NCBI GenBank assembly: GCA_025463055.1
Contig: JAOAPV010000070.1
Location: 62,001-126,000 of the forward strand
Direction of reading: 5' to 3'
Length of the DNA: 64,000 bases
DNA from: Candidatus Acidiferrum typicum
Lineage (GTDB): Bacteria; Acidobacteriota; Terriglobia; Acidiferrales; UBA7541
The position numbers and the translations under genes are program-made. Below the pieces are notes generated by a model, which saw nothing but the letters and a program-made list of their open reading frames with translations, was not told the origin of the DNA and made no database searches. Each line of letters starts with the position of its first letter. Within the stretch, counting starts at the first letter, position 1. Positions 33,855 to 41,243 of this stretch are shown one piece after another.

Positions 33855-34142
33855 ATGCCGGCGAAGAAGTTGAGTGACGCAGAAGTGCAGGAGCGCCTGA
33901 AGAAGGCGACGGGCTGGAGCTTGGCGAACGGAAAGCTTCATCGCGAATTTCAGTGCAAAGACTTTGTGGCGGCGTTCGGGAATATGACGCGGGTGGCGCT
34001 GGTGGCGGAGTCGATGAACCATCATCCGGAATGGTGCAATGTGTGGAACAAAGTGGTGATCGATTTGAATACGCACAGCGTCAAGGGAATCAGCGATTAC
34101 GATTTCACGCTGGCGGAAAAGATCAACGACATTTTCGCGTAA
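33855..34142 (+). CDS. phhB: Pterin-4-alpha-carbinolamine dehydratase
   Basis: A 95-residue enzyme, MPAKKLSDAEVQERL start, with the catalytic signature E-S-M-N-H-H-P-E-W (His56-His57-Pro58), followed by V-I-D-L-N-T-H-S-V-K-G-I-S-D-Y-D-F-T-L-A. It dehydrates 4a-hydroxytetrahydrobiopterin during regeneration of the pterin cofactor of aromatic amino acid hydroxylases; in some bacteria it also acts as a DCoH-like partner protein. No hydroxylase gene is in the window. GGAGG seven bases before ATG 33855 fixes the start over an upstream ATG. It appears monocistronic. Symbol assigned by family only. Confidence 0.92.
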   Translation: MPAKKLSDAEVQERLKKATGWSLANGKLHREFQCKDFVAAFGNMTRVALVAESMNHHPEWCNVWNKVVIDLNTHSVKGISDYDFTLAEKINDIFA

Positions 34143-34283
34143 GCAAGCCTGAATTGAGATTCAGCAGGTGTCGGCGATTTGACTTCGAGTCGCTTCGTCG
34201 GACAATTCCAGAATCGGCGTTGCGCACACACCCAACAACGTTCACCGCTCACCTATTTGTGAGATAACCTCTACTACGAAATA

Positions 34284-35270
34284 ATGGCCGCACTCTCTCA
34301 GCGAGCCTTGCGCGGTTGGTGGCTCATCATTTTGCGGTGGGTCGCCGCGCTTGTTGTACTGGGCGTGCTGCTGCATTTTCTTCCGGTAGCCCCTCTTCGC
34401 GCGGCAATCGCGCGAGTTCCAGTGCCCATCTTTTTTGCGGTGTTGTTGGGATACCTGCTGACGCATTGCATTGGCGTGCTGAAATGGCGGATGGTCGTCA
34501 ACGCAGCGGGCGCAGGGCTAGATTTTGCAACCAGTGCGCAGTGCTATGCCGGCGGACTCTTCGGCACCCTATTTCTCCCTTCGATTGTCGGCGGGGACGT
34601 GGTGCGGCTGGCGGTGGGATTGCGCCGGAGCCCGCGTCCAGCAGCGGTGTTGACGGGCAACCTGGTGGACCGCTTTTTGGACGTAACGGCGCAGGCCGGA
34701 CTGGTGTTGCTGGGATTGTTTCTGGCTCCAGAGTTGGAACTGGTGCCGGACGAGTTGGAAGACAAGCTGGAAAAGGATTTCGTGGTCGTCGCGATTGCGC
34801 TGATTTTGTTGCTCGGCGTAATGTTTCGGCTGCGCAAGAAGATTTTGGCCCGGCGCTCGGTTCGTTTTCGCAGGCGTTTGGCGCGACTGCGACATGCGCT
34901 TCGCTCGGTGTCGAAGCGTCCGCGTGTGCTGGTATTGGGCTGGCTGCTGGGCACCGGCATTCAGACTTGCTTCCTGCTGCTCACGGCGCAACTCGCGGAA
35001 TATTGCGGGCTGAAACTGCCGCTGAGTGTATGGCTGTTCGCTTGGCCGCTGGCAAAGTTGGCGGCGGTGCTGCCGCTGACACAGGGCGGGATCGGAGTGC
35101 GAGAGGCGGCGCTGGTTGCGCTGCTGGCGCCGTTTGGGGCGCCGGGGCCCTTGGTGCTGGCGGCGGGTTTGGTATGGGAAGCTGTGATCATCACTGGCGG
35201 GCTGATTGCGGGCGCGGTGGCGCTGGCACTCCGACGGGGAGGAGACAGCCCCGCTATATCGCAAGGCTAG
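34284..35270 (+). CDS. Lysylphosphatidylglycerol synthase TM-region family protein
   Basis: A 328-residue integral membrane protein with about eight helices, beginning after a short basic N-terminus (residues 12-35, LIILRWVAALVVLGVLLHFL). The loop F-L-P-S-I-V-G-G-D-V-V-R and the late motif L-P-L-T-Q-G-G-I-G-V-R-E-A-A are the hallmarks of the LPG_synthase_TM/UPF0104 family, which includes the flippase part of MprF and related lipid-handling proteins. There is no aminoacyl-transfer domain, so it is not a full MprF. Its substrate is unknown; a polyprenyl or lipid carrier is possible. No clear Shine-Dalgarno precedes ATG 34284. Confidence 0.85.
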   Translation: MAALSQRALRGWWLIILRWVAALVVLGVLLHFLPVAPLRAAIARVPVPIFFAVLLGYLLTHCIGVLKWRMVVNAAGAGLDFATSAQCYAGGLFGTLFLPSIVGGDVVRLAVGLRRSPRPAAVLTGNLVDRFLDVTAQAGLVLLGLFLAPELELVPDELEDKLEKDFVVVAIALILLLGVMFRLRKKILARRSVRFRRRLARLRHALRSVSKRPRVLVLGWLLGTGIQTCFLLLTAQLAEYCGLKLPLSVWLFAWPLAKLAAVLPLTQGGIGVREAALVALLAPFGAPGPLVLAAGLVWEAVIITGGLIAGAVALALRRGGDSPAISQG

Positions 35271-35429
35271 GCGGTCCGGTACTCTGACCGCTTTCGCGAC
35301 ATCCCCGTCCCAAAAGCGGTCGATAACTTTGTATAACGTGGTCACCGTCCCCGCAGGTATGCCTAATGTTTCCTTGTAGATAGCCAGGCAATGAATCGTG
35401 GCGCTTGGCCTGCCAGTTGAACCACTGAC

Positions 35430-36155
35430 ATGAGCGCAGCTCCCTACACGTTCTACGCTGACGCCCCTCCCCACAGGCCTTCTAGCTTGCTGGCTCAGGC
35501 GCGAAACGGAAACCCAGAGGCCTTCGCGGAGATGGTTTCGCCGTATTTGCCGACGCTATACCGCCGTGCTCGCGGGCTCACAGGAAACGCTGCGGATGCA
35601 CAGGATGTCAGCCAAGAGACGGTGCTGAAGGCGTGGTCGCGCCTGGAGCAGTTTGCCGGGAAGCAAGACGAGTCGATCGACGATTTTCGCGCGTGGATCT
35701 CGCGCATTGCGGCGAACACCTCCATCGACCTATTGCGCCAGCGTCGCGACGGCAAAATCGCTTCGCTCGATCAGACCAAGGGCGAAAGCGACGAGACGCT
35801 GGGCAGCGGGATCGCGTCCGAAGAACAGGATCCGGAAGAACGCTGCGCGCGGCGCGAAACGGGGCGGCTGCTTGCGAAAGCCATTGTGCAACTGCCGCCT
35901 GATCTGCGGCAAGCTTGCTTACTTCGCGATGTGCTGCACTATTCGACGCAGGAAGTCGCCAGCCGCCTGGGAATATCGGTTGTAGCTGTCCGGTTGCGCC
36001 TATTCCGAGCGCACCGCCGGCTACGTGAAAAACTTCAGGACGGGCTGCGGCCCGGTGCGCGTCAGGACGGCATTCGCGCGCGGGCGGAATACCAAGGACA
36101 AAGTGCGGGACGCTTCGCTCGCATGTCTACGCCGGAGTGCGTCGCCGGGGACTAA
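35430..36155 (+). CDS. ECF-family RNA polymerase sigma factor
   Basis: A 241-residue sigma-70-type protein. Region 2 spans about residues 25-95 (A-F-A-E-M-V-S-P-Y, Y-R-R-A-R-G-L, A-Q-D-V-S-Q-E-T-V-L-K-A-W, F-R-A-W-I-S-R-I-A-A-N-T-S-I-D). Region 4 is at about 145-195 (L-P-P-D-L-R-Q-A-C-L-L-R-D, T-Q-E-V-A-S-R-L-G-I-S-V-V-A-V-R-L-R-L-F-R-A-H). A 40-residue tail follows that is not part of the core. No anti-sigma gene with a zinc-finger or zf-HC2 motif lies next to it, unlike most ECF systems. Its stop touches that of the frameshifted FNT gene. Confidence 0.9.
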   Translation: MSAAPYTFYADAPPHRPSSLLAQARNGNPEAFAEMVSPYLPTLYRRARGLTGNAADAQDVSQETVLKAWSRLEQFAGKQDESIDDFRAWISRIAANTSIDLLRQRRDGKIASLDQTKGESDETLGSGIASEEQDPEERCARRETGRLLAKAIVQLPPDLRQACLLRDVLHYSTQEVASRLGISVVAVRLRLFRAHRRLREKLQDGLRPGARQDGIRARAEYQGQSAGRFARMSTPECVAGD

Positions 36156-37026
36156 TTAAGCCGCGCGCGTGCTTTCTTTGCCGGCCACCACCTGCGCGTG
36201 GTTGAGGAAGGCCACCAGAGAAACTCCGCCAAGAACATTTCCTATCAATGTGGGCAGGAAAAAGCGCAGGAGGTAGTAACCCCAGGATTCCGGCGCCAGT
36301 GACCACCAGGAAAAAATTCTCATTGGAACCGGCGATAATGTGGTGAAAGCCGCCGAGCCCGATCAGGTAAGTCACGATGATTATGATCCCGACGCGCGAC
36401 GACTCCGCTCCCGGCAACAGCCAAACCATCAGCGCAATCAGCCAACCCGCAAACACGGCGCGTGTAAGCGCCACCCAGAAAGCGTCTCCCGAGCCTTCCT
36501 GGCTGACCTGAATGAGCGTCTGCTGCACGTGGGGATTGAACACCGCAATTTTCCCGATACACAGCGCAAAGAGAAATGTCCCTACCGGATTGGATAGTAA
36601 AACCACGCCCCACAGCCTGGCCACGCTCGCTAAGGTCGACGCATTTTTGCGCAACAAGAGGGGAAGAATCACGGTGAGCGTATTTTCCGTGTAGAGCTGC
36701 GGGCGCCCCAGGATGACCATGAGAAAGCCCACCCTATATCCCAGTTTGTAGATCAGCGGGCTCCACGCGCTGTCTGGAAGGTGCGCCGCCAGGAGCCCTT
36801 CCGCCACGAGTGAGAACCCCATTGTCAAACCAGCCGCGAATCCAGACCAAGCCAGCGCGGAAGAAGGCCGCTTGAGTTCGTCCTCTCCCTCCCGGAAGAT
36901 GGCTTCGTACACCACGCTGGCGCTGATAGCGACTCGTACTTCTACCTGCTTCTCTTCCGCCGGGCTTGTCACCGCGGCAGGTGGATGTTCCTCTTCCGGC
37001 TTCTTACGCTTTGCGGCAGTGCTCAT
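36156..37026 (-). CDS. Formate/nitrite transporter (FNT) family protein, frameshifted near the 3' end
   Basis: The frame from ATG 37026 encodes an FNT channel: an acidic N-terminus of about 40 residues, then the helices G-F-S-L-V-A-E-G-L-L, L-Y-T-E-N-T-L-T-V-I and L-I-G-L-G-G-F-H-H-I-I-A-G-S-N-E. Near 36291 (GCC-GGA on the coding strand) one extra G shifts the reading frame. Removing it restores V-T-G-A-E-S-W-G-Y-Y-L-L-R-F-F-L-P-T-L-I-G-N-V-L-G and a 289-residue protein ending at 36156, one base from the convergent sigma-factor stop; read as is, the product loses its last helix and runs to 36127. FNT proteins move formate, nitrite or lactate. True mutation or assembly error cannot be separated. 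Confidence 0.8.
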
Positions 37027-37196
37027 GCTGGTCTCACGACGCGCCGGGAATCCATCATGATGAGCATTTTTGTTGAAGGAAGCCTATCCGACGAAGCATG
37101 TAAGCAGGGTCGTGGTCGGCGTGTAGTGCGGGCGGGAGATGCTGCGGGACTGTGCCGAGCAGTCAAGAATAGCGTTATGGGCTGCGTTTTTTGAAG

Positions 37197-37225
37197 TTGA
37201 CACGCACGATTTGCGGTGCTAAAAA
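37197..37225 (+). promoter_or_regulatory. Strong sigma70-like promoter of a gene-free transcript
   Basis: TTGACA (37197-37202), exactly 17 bp, TAAAAA (37220-37225). Predicted start near 37231. It points away from the FNT gene, and the first downstream element is a set of hairpins and a terminator rather than a gene. Confidence 0.65.
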
Positions 37226-37230
37226 GCGCG

Positions 37231-37400
37231 CAGACATGCCCTCTGGTGGTAAGTCTCTTACCGCATTGCGGCGACATCACGCGAGTGAGTCACCAGACCT
37301 GCCTGGCAGGGCAGGCCTGTTTTGCTGCTGAGGAATGTCAGCAACACCCCACCACCCCGGGAGGTGAGAACGGAAGCGTTTTCACCTCCTTTTTATTTTC
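37231..37400 (+). ncRNA. Candidate structured RNA (sRNA or riboswitch-like leader)
   Basis: About 165 nt between a promoter and a terminator, with no ORF. A 7-bp closing helix (37242-37248 with 37291-37297) encloses three small hairpins: GTAAG/CTTAC with loop TCT, CGC/GCG with loop ATT, and TCAC/GTGA capped by GCGA. Further helices are CCTGCC/GGCAGG (37298-37315) and GCTGA/TCAGC (37327-37342). The layout resembles a multi-branched aptamer followed by an expression platform. The ABC ATPase gene starts 44 bp after the terminator stem, so control by attenuation is possible; an independent sRNA is equally possible. I recognise no known RNA family. Confidence 0.5.
37360..37400 (+). terminator. Intrinsic terminator of the candidate RNA
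   Basis: GGAGGTGAGAAC (37360-37371), loop GGAAGC, GTTTTCACCTCC (37378-37389), a 12-bp stem with one G-U pair, followed by TTTTTATTTT. Confidence 0.85.
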
Positions 37401-37443
37401 TTCCTCGACGCACTAAACTCTTTAGGACATACCGGCTTACGCC

Positions 37444-38239
37444 ATGGCGCACAGTCCAAGCCCACATCCTCTTCTCGCCCTGAAACACGTCACCGTGATG
37501 CGGGGAGAGCACCCGGCGCTGCAAGATATCACCGTACGCGTTGAAGCCGGCGAGCATGTCTGCATTTTGGGACCGAATGGCTGCGGCAAGTCCACGCTGA
37601 TTAAGACCATCACGCGAGAATGCCATCCACTTGCTAAAGAAGGCTCTTCCATCTCGATTCTCGGGCGGGAGCGCTGGAACGTGTTTGAGTTGCGTTCCCT
37701 GCTAGGCATCGTTTCTCCGGATCTTTTTGGCCTCTTGCACGACCGATGCGACTGGCCGCGACGTGGTGCTTTCCGGTTTTTTCGGTAGCACACGGATTTT
37801 CCCGCATCACTCGCCCAGTACAGATCTGCTCGAGAAGAGCGAAGTGTCGCTCGCGCGTTTGGGGATTACACACCTTGCGGCGCGCCCAGTGGCGCAGATG
37901 TCCTCAGGTGAAGCGAAGCGCACGCTGATCGCTCGCGCGTTGGTGCACGAACCGCAAACTCTGCTCTTCGATGAGCCCAGCAATGGACTCGACATTGGAG
38001 CGCAGATGCAATTGCGCGACACCATGCGCTCTCTCGCGAGAGGCGGGCTGGGCATTCTCTTGGTCACGCATCATGTTTCGGAAATTATTCCGGAAATTGA
38101 GCGAGTCGTGTTGCTGCGCGAAGGCCGCATCGTTGCCGACGGGTCAAAGCAGGGGACGCTTACATCGGAGAAACTTTCCGCTCTCTTTGGCGCAGACATT
38201 CACATCGCAAGCCGCGACGGGTACTTTTCCGCATTTTGA
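37444..38239 (+). pseudogene. ABC transporter ATP-binding protein (ModF/YlmA-like) with a frameshift
   Basis: Two frames join into one 264-residue ATPase. The first (37444 to about 37728) has Walker A G-P-N-G-C-G-K-S-T (43-51) and I-S-I-L-G-R. The second (to 38239) has the signature Q-M-S-S-G-E-A-K-R, Walker B T-L-L-F-D-E-P-S-N-G-L-D and the H-loop L-V-T-H-H. They meet at the run TTTTT (37724-37728): removing one T gives S-P-D-L-L-A-S-C-T-T-D-A-T-G-R-D-V-V-L-S-G-F. The domain order fits single-domain ModF/YlmA-like ATPases. Either the gene is dead or the T run is miscalled. A candidate regulatory RNA lies directly upstream. Confidence 0.78.
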
Positions 38240-38306
38240 ACGGATTGCGCTTTACGGAGTAAAAGACTGGGGAAAAAAAGTCGAGCGGTAAGAAGACGAG
38301 TCCATC

Positions 38307-38726
38307 TCAGCCCTGAGACTTGTCCCCTCGATGGCTGGCCACGGTGCGCGCTTCCGGACTGCGCGGCGTCCAGTCTTCAGGAGGAAATGCCACGCGCCAA
38401 AAGGCCGGCCGCGGCGACGAAAACTCCAGTCCAATTTCCGCTTTGCCAGCGCGTACCGGACCGAGGAACGCCACGTGGCATTCCTGCTCTTCCTGCGTGC
38501 GCTTATGTTGGAGCAGCACTTTGCTGCCGCTAGTGAGTCGCGCCTTCATAAGCACGAGTGCTCCGTGCGCATTAATAGCCAGCGTTTCCGTCTCCTCTTC
38601 TATGTTCTTGCCTTGAACATCTTCGCCACGAATCCGCACGGCCACCTGCATCAGCACTCGCTGACTGCGGCGCCGCGCCACATGTGACGACCCATTGGGG
38701 TTCTGACCCATCCGAACCTCGCTCAT
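38307..38726 (-). CDS. PilZ-domain protein
   Basis: A 139-residue protein. The c-di-GMP-binding pattern R-R-R-S-Q-R-V (residues about 18-24, R-x-x-x-R) is followed by a beta-barrel with T-L-A-I-N-A-H-G-A-L-V-L (D/N-x-S/A-x-x-G-type motif, here N-A-H-G) and I-G-L-E-F. The domain is complete but has no enzyme attached, so it is a stand-alone effector of cyclic di-GMP. A diguanylate cyclase lies 11 kb away (49572-50885). ATG 38726 gives the shortest N-terminus. Its promoter must lie in the 86 bp after the citrate synthase stop. Confidence 0.75.
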   Translation of the reverse strand: MSEVRMGQNPNGSSHVARRRSQRVLMQVAVRIRGEDVQGKNIEEETETLAINAHGALVLMKARLTSGSKVLLQHKRTQEEQECHVAFLGPVRAGKAEIGLEFSSPRPAFWRVAFPPEDWTPRSPEARTVASHRGDKSQG

Positions 38727-38812
38727 TCAACTATAGCGGGCCGCACAGAATTGTCGAGCGTCTTGCGGTCTGGCGTATCCAAAAATGTCACTGCTGATTT
38801 GCCACGGAGCTG

Positions 38813-40153
38813 TTAGCTGCGCTCGTCGATCGGCACGTACTGGCGGGTGTCGTGACCCAAATAAATCTGCCGCGGACGCGCAATTTTTTGCTCGGGATCA
38901 AGGAGCAGCTCTTCCCATTGCGAAATCCAGCCGGAGGTGCGCGGAATAGCAAACAGGACGGGGAACATGGTCATGGGGAAGCCCATCGACTGGTAGATCA
39001 GCCCCGTGTAGAAGTCCACGTTGGGATATAGCTTGCGCTTGACGAAATAATCGTCTTCCAGCGCGATCCGCTCACACTCCAGCGCGATTTCCAGCAGCGG
39101 ATTCTTGCCCATCAGGTCGAAGACATCATACGCAACCTTTTTGATGATGCGCGCGCGTGGATCGTAATTCTTGTAGACGCGATGGCCAAAACCCATCAGC
39201 TTGGTTTCGCCGGTCTTCACGCGCTTGATGAATTCCGGCACTTTCTGCACGGACCCGATCTCCATCAGCATGCGCAGCACTTCTTCGTTCGCGCCGCCGT
39301 GCAGCGGGCCGTACAGGGCTGCAATGGCCGCCGCGGTAGCGGAGTAAGGGTCCACATGGGAACTCCCTACATTGCGAATGGTGCTGGTCGAACAGTTTTG
39401 CTCGTGATCGGCATGCAGTATGAATAGGACGTCGAGCGCGTGCTCCAAAGTCGGGTTCGGCCGGTAGCGGCTTTCCGTCGTGCGGAAGAGCATGTTCAGG
39501 AAATTTCCTGGATAACTCAGCTCGTTGTCCGGATAGACAAACGGCATACCCAGGGAGTGGCGGTAAGAAAACGCCGCGATGGTCGGCATCTTTCCGATTA
39601 GCCGATAGGTCTGCTTCCTGCGCGATTCCGCGCTGAAAACGTCCTTAGCATCGTGATAGAAGGTCGAAAGTGCTGCGATGGTCGAAATGAGCATGCCCAT
39701 GGGATGGGCATCGTAGTGAAAACCGTCCAAAAATTTCTTGATGCTCTCGTGAATGAAGGTGTGGTGTGTGACGTTGTACGCCCAGTCCTTCAACTGCCCG
39801 GAGGTAGGCAGTTCGCCGTGCACGAGCAGGTACGCGGTCTCCAGATACGTGCTTTTTTCGGCAAGATCTTCGATGGGATACCCGCGATACCGCAAAATGC
39901 CTGCGTCGCCATCGATATAGGTGATGCGGCTGATGCACGAGGCAGTGTTGTTGAAGGCCGGGTCGTAGCTCATCATCCCAAATTCTTTGGGGTCCACCTT
40001 GATTTGGCGCAAATCCGAGGCGCGTATCGTGCCGTGCGTGATGGGCACTTCGTAGCTCCGCCCGGTGCGATTGTCCGTGACGGTCAAGGTTTCGCGGGAC
40101 GCCGAAGTACCCTCGGCTTTTCGCGTAGTTGTGACGGTTGGAGCGGAATCCAT
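38813..40153 (-). CDS. gltA: Citrate synthase
   Basis: A 446-residue type II citrate synthase. Catalytic His in S-S-H-V-D-P-Y-S, the second in L-Y-G-P-L-H-G-G-A-N-E-E-V, and G-F-G-H-R-V-Y-K-N-Y-D-P-R-A with the third His and the Arg that hold oxaloacetate and citrate. The N-terminal 40 residues (T-V-T-T-T-R-K-A-E-G... T-D-N-R-T-G-R-S-Y-E-V-P-I) fit the long form of the family. It condenses acetyl-CoA with oxaloacetate at the entry of the TCA cycle. GAGG eight bases before ATG 40153 supports the start. It is divergent from the pirin gene. Confidence 0.97.
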   Translation of the reverse strand: MDSAPTVTTTRKAEGTSASRETLTVTDNRTGRSYEVPITHGTIRASDLRQIKVDPKEFGMMSYDPAFNNTASCISRITYIDGDAGILRYRGYPIEDLAEKSTYLETAYLLVHGELPTSGQLKDWAYNVTHHTFIHESIKKFLDGFHYDAHPMGMLISTIAALSTFYHDAKDVFSAESRRKQTYRLIGKMPTIAAFSYRHSLGMPFVYPDNELSYPGNFLNMLFRTTESRYRPNPTLEHALDVLFILHADHEQNCSTSTIRNVGSSHVDPYSATAAAIAALYGPLHGGANEEVLRMLMEIGSVQKVPEFIKRVKTGETKLMGFGHRVYKNYDPRARIIKKVAYDVFDLMGKNPLLEIALECERIALEDDYFVKRKLYPNVDFYTGLIYQSMGFPMTMFPVLFAIPRTSGWISQWEELLLDPEQKIARPRQIYLGHDTRQYVPIDERS

Positions 40154-40318
40154 TGAACAAACCTCAGAATGCAGGGGCGAAAATCAACACTATCACTTTA
40201 CACCCAAAGAGCGCTTGCCGGAAATGGGACGAACGGATAGCGAGGAACAATAAGTCGTTGAATCTAAACTGACAGGTAGTGTCTCGAACGGTGGGTGATG
40301 TCGATGCAGATGTGCCTC

Positions 40319-40347
40319 TTGACAATAGTCGTTATAACGAGTAGTAT
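40319..40347 (+). promoter_or_regulatory. Pirin gene promoter with a palindrome between -35 and -10
   Basis: TTGACA (40319-40324), 17 bp, TAGTAT (40342-40347). The spacer contains the perfect 12-bp palindrome TCGTTATAACGA (40329-40340), well placed for a repressor that blocks RNA polymerase. Predicted start near 40354, giving an 80-nt leader. Confidence 0.7.
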
Positions 40348-40358
40348 CAGCCCCATGC

Positions 40359-40390
40359 CACAGGCTTCCGCCTGTGTCCTGAGGCCTCAG
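40359..40390. repeat. REP-like hairpin and palindrome in the pirin leader
   Basis: CACAGGC-TTCC-GCCTGTG (40359-40376) is a perfect 7-bp stem with a tetraloop, followed after two bases by the perfect palindrome CTGAGGCCTCAG (40379-40390). No T tract follows. It lies in the predicted 5' leader of the pirin mRNA. Confidence 0.6.
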
Positions 40391-40433
40391 CGCCGCTGAA
40401 TCAGGCTGCGACGGCTTCTCTGAAGAGGACATC

Positions 40434-41132
40434 ATGATTAAGATTCGCAAGAGCAACGAACGCGGCCATGCCGATCACGGTTGGCTCAACACGCATTTCA
40501 CGTTTTCTTTCGCCGAGTACTACGACCCCAAGCATGTGCACTTTCGCACTTTGCGCGTCATGAATGACGACCGCGTCGCCGGCGGCGGTGGTTTCCCCAT
40601 GCACCCGCACCGCGACATGGAAATTGTCACGTACGTGCTCGAGGGCGAGCTGGAACATCGCGACAGCATGGGCAACGGCTCAGTGATCAAGCCGGGCGAC
40701 ATCCAGTACATGAGCGCTGGCACTGGCGTGACGCACAGCGAGTTCAACGCTTCCAAAACCGAACCCGTACATCTCTATCAAATTTGGATGTTCCCGGAGA
40801 ATCAGGGCCTGAAGCCCGCGTACGACCAGAAGAATTTCACGGAAGCGGACAAGCGCGGCAAGTTGCGCTTGCTCGCCTCGCCCGACGGCCGCGATGGCGC
40901 GGTAAAAATCCGCCAGGATAATGAACTCTACGCCACGGTGCTGGGCGCCGGCGAATCCGTAAAGCATGAGCTCAAGCCCGAGCGCCACGCCTACGTGCAA
41001 GTAGCGCGCGGAAGCGTAAAGCTCAACGGAAAAGAACTGGCCGAAGGCGACGGTGCCGCCATTTCCGCGGAGAAATCGCTGGAGCTGACTGGAGTAAACG
41101 ACGCAGAAGTCTTGCTGTTTGATTTGGCGTAA
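40434..41132 (+). CDS. Pirin-family protein (YhhW-like quercetinase)
   Basis: A 232-residue bicupin. The metal ligands are visible as H-P-H (H57, H59) and T-H-S-E (H101, E103), the 2-His-1-Glu-plus-His set of pirins such as E. coli YhhW, which oxidises quercetin. The start M-I-K-I-R-K-S-N-E-R-G and the D-H-G-W-L-N-T-H-F-T-F-S-F segment are conserved in this branch. A role in redox sensing or flavonoid turnover is known for relatives, not proven here. Transcription is probably controlled through the palindrome in its promoter. A strong terminator follows 17 bp after the stop. Confidence 0.92.
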   Translation: MIKIRKSNERGHADHGWLNTHFTFSFAEYYDPKHVHFRTLRVMNDDRVAGGGGFPMHPHRDMEIVTYVLEGELEHRDSMGNGSVIKPGDIQYMSAGTGVTHSEFNASKTEPVHLYQIWMFPENQGLKPAYDQKNFTEADKRGKLRLLASPDGRDGAVKIRQDNELYATVLGAGESVKHELKPERHAYVQVARGSVKLNGKELAEGDGAAISAEKSLELTGVNDAEVLLFDLA

Positions 41133-41149
41133 GCCGCGAAATAGCGTGG

Positions 41150-41182
41150 AGTGCGGGAACGCGGTGAGTTCCCGCACTTTTT
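41150..41182 (+). terminator. Intrinsic terminator of the pirin gene
   Basis: AGTGCGGGAAC (41150-41160), a 7-base loop and GTTCCCGCACT (41168-41178) form an 11-bp stem followed by TTTT. Confidence 0.88.
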
Positions 41183-41243
41183 AGGCGCGGGGCGCGCACA
41201 CGCGAGTTGCTGACGAGGTTGAGTAGAGATACGTTTTGGATTC

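Noticed and set aside
37231-37400. Assignment of the candidate RNA to TPP, cobalamin, FMN, c-di-GMP, glycine or 6S classes
   Set aside because: None of the conserved core strings or overall shapes of those families could be matched; left as an unknown structured RNA.
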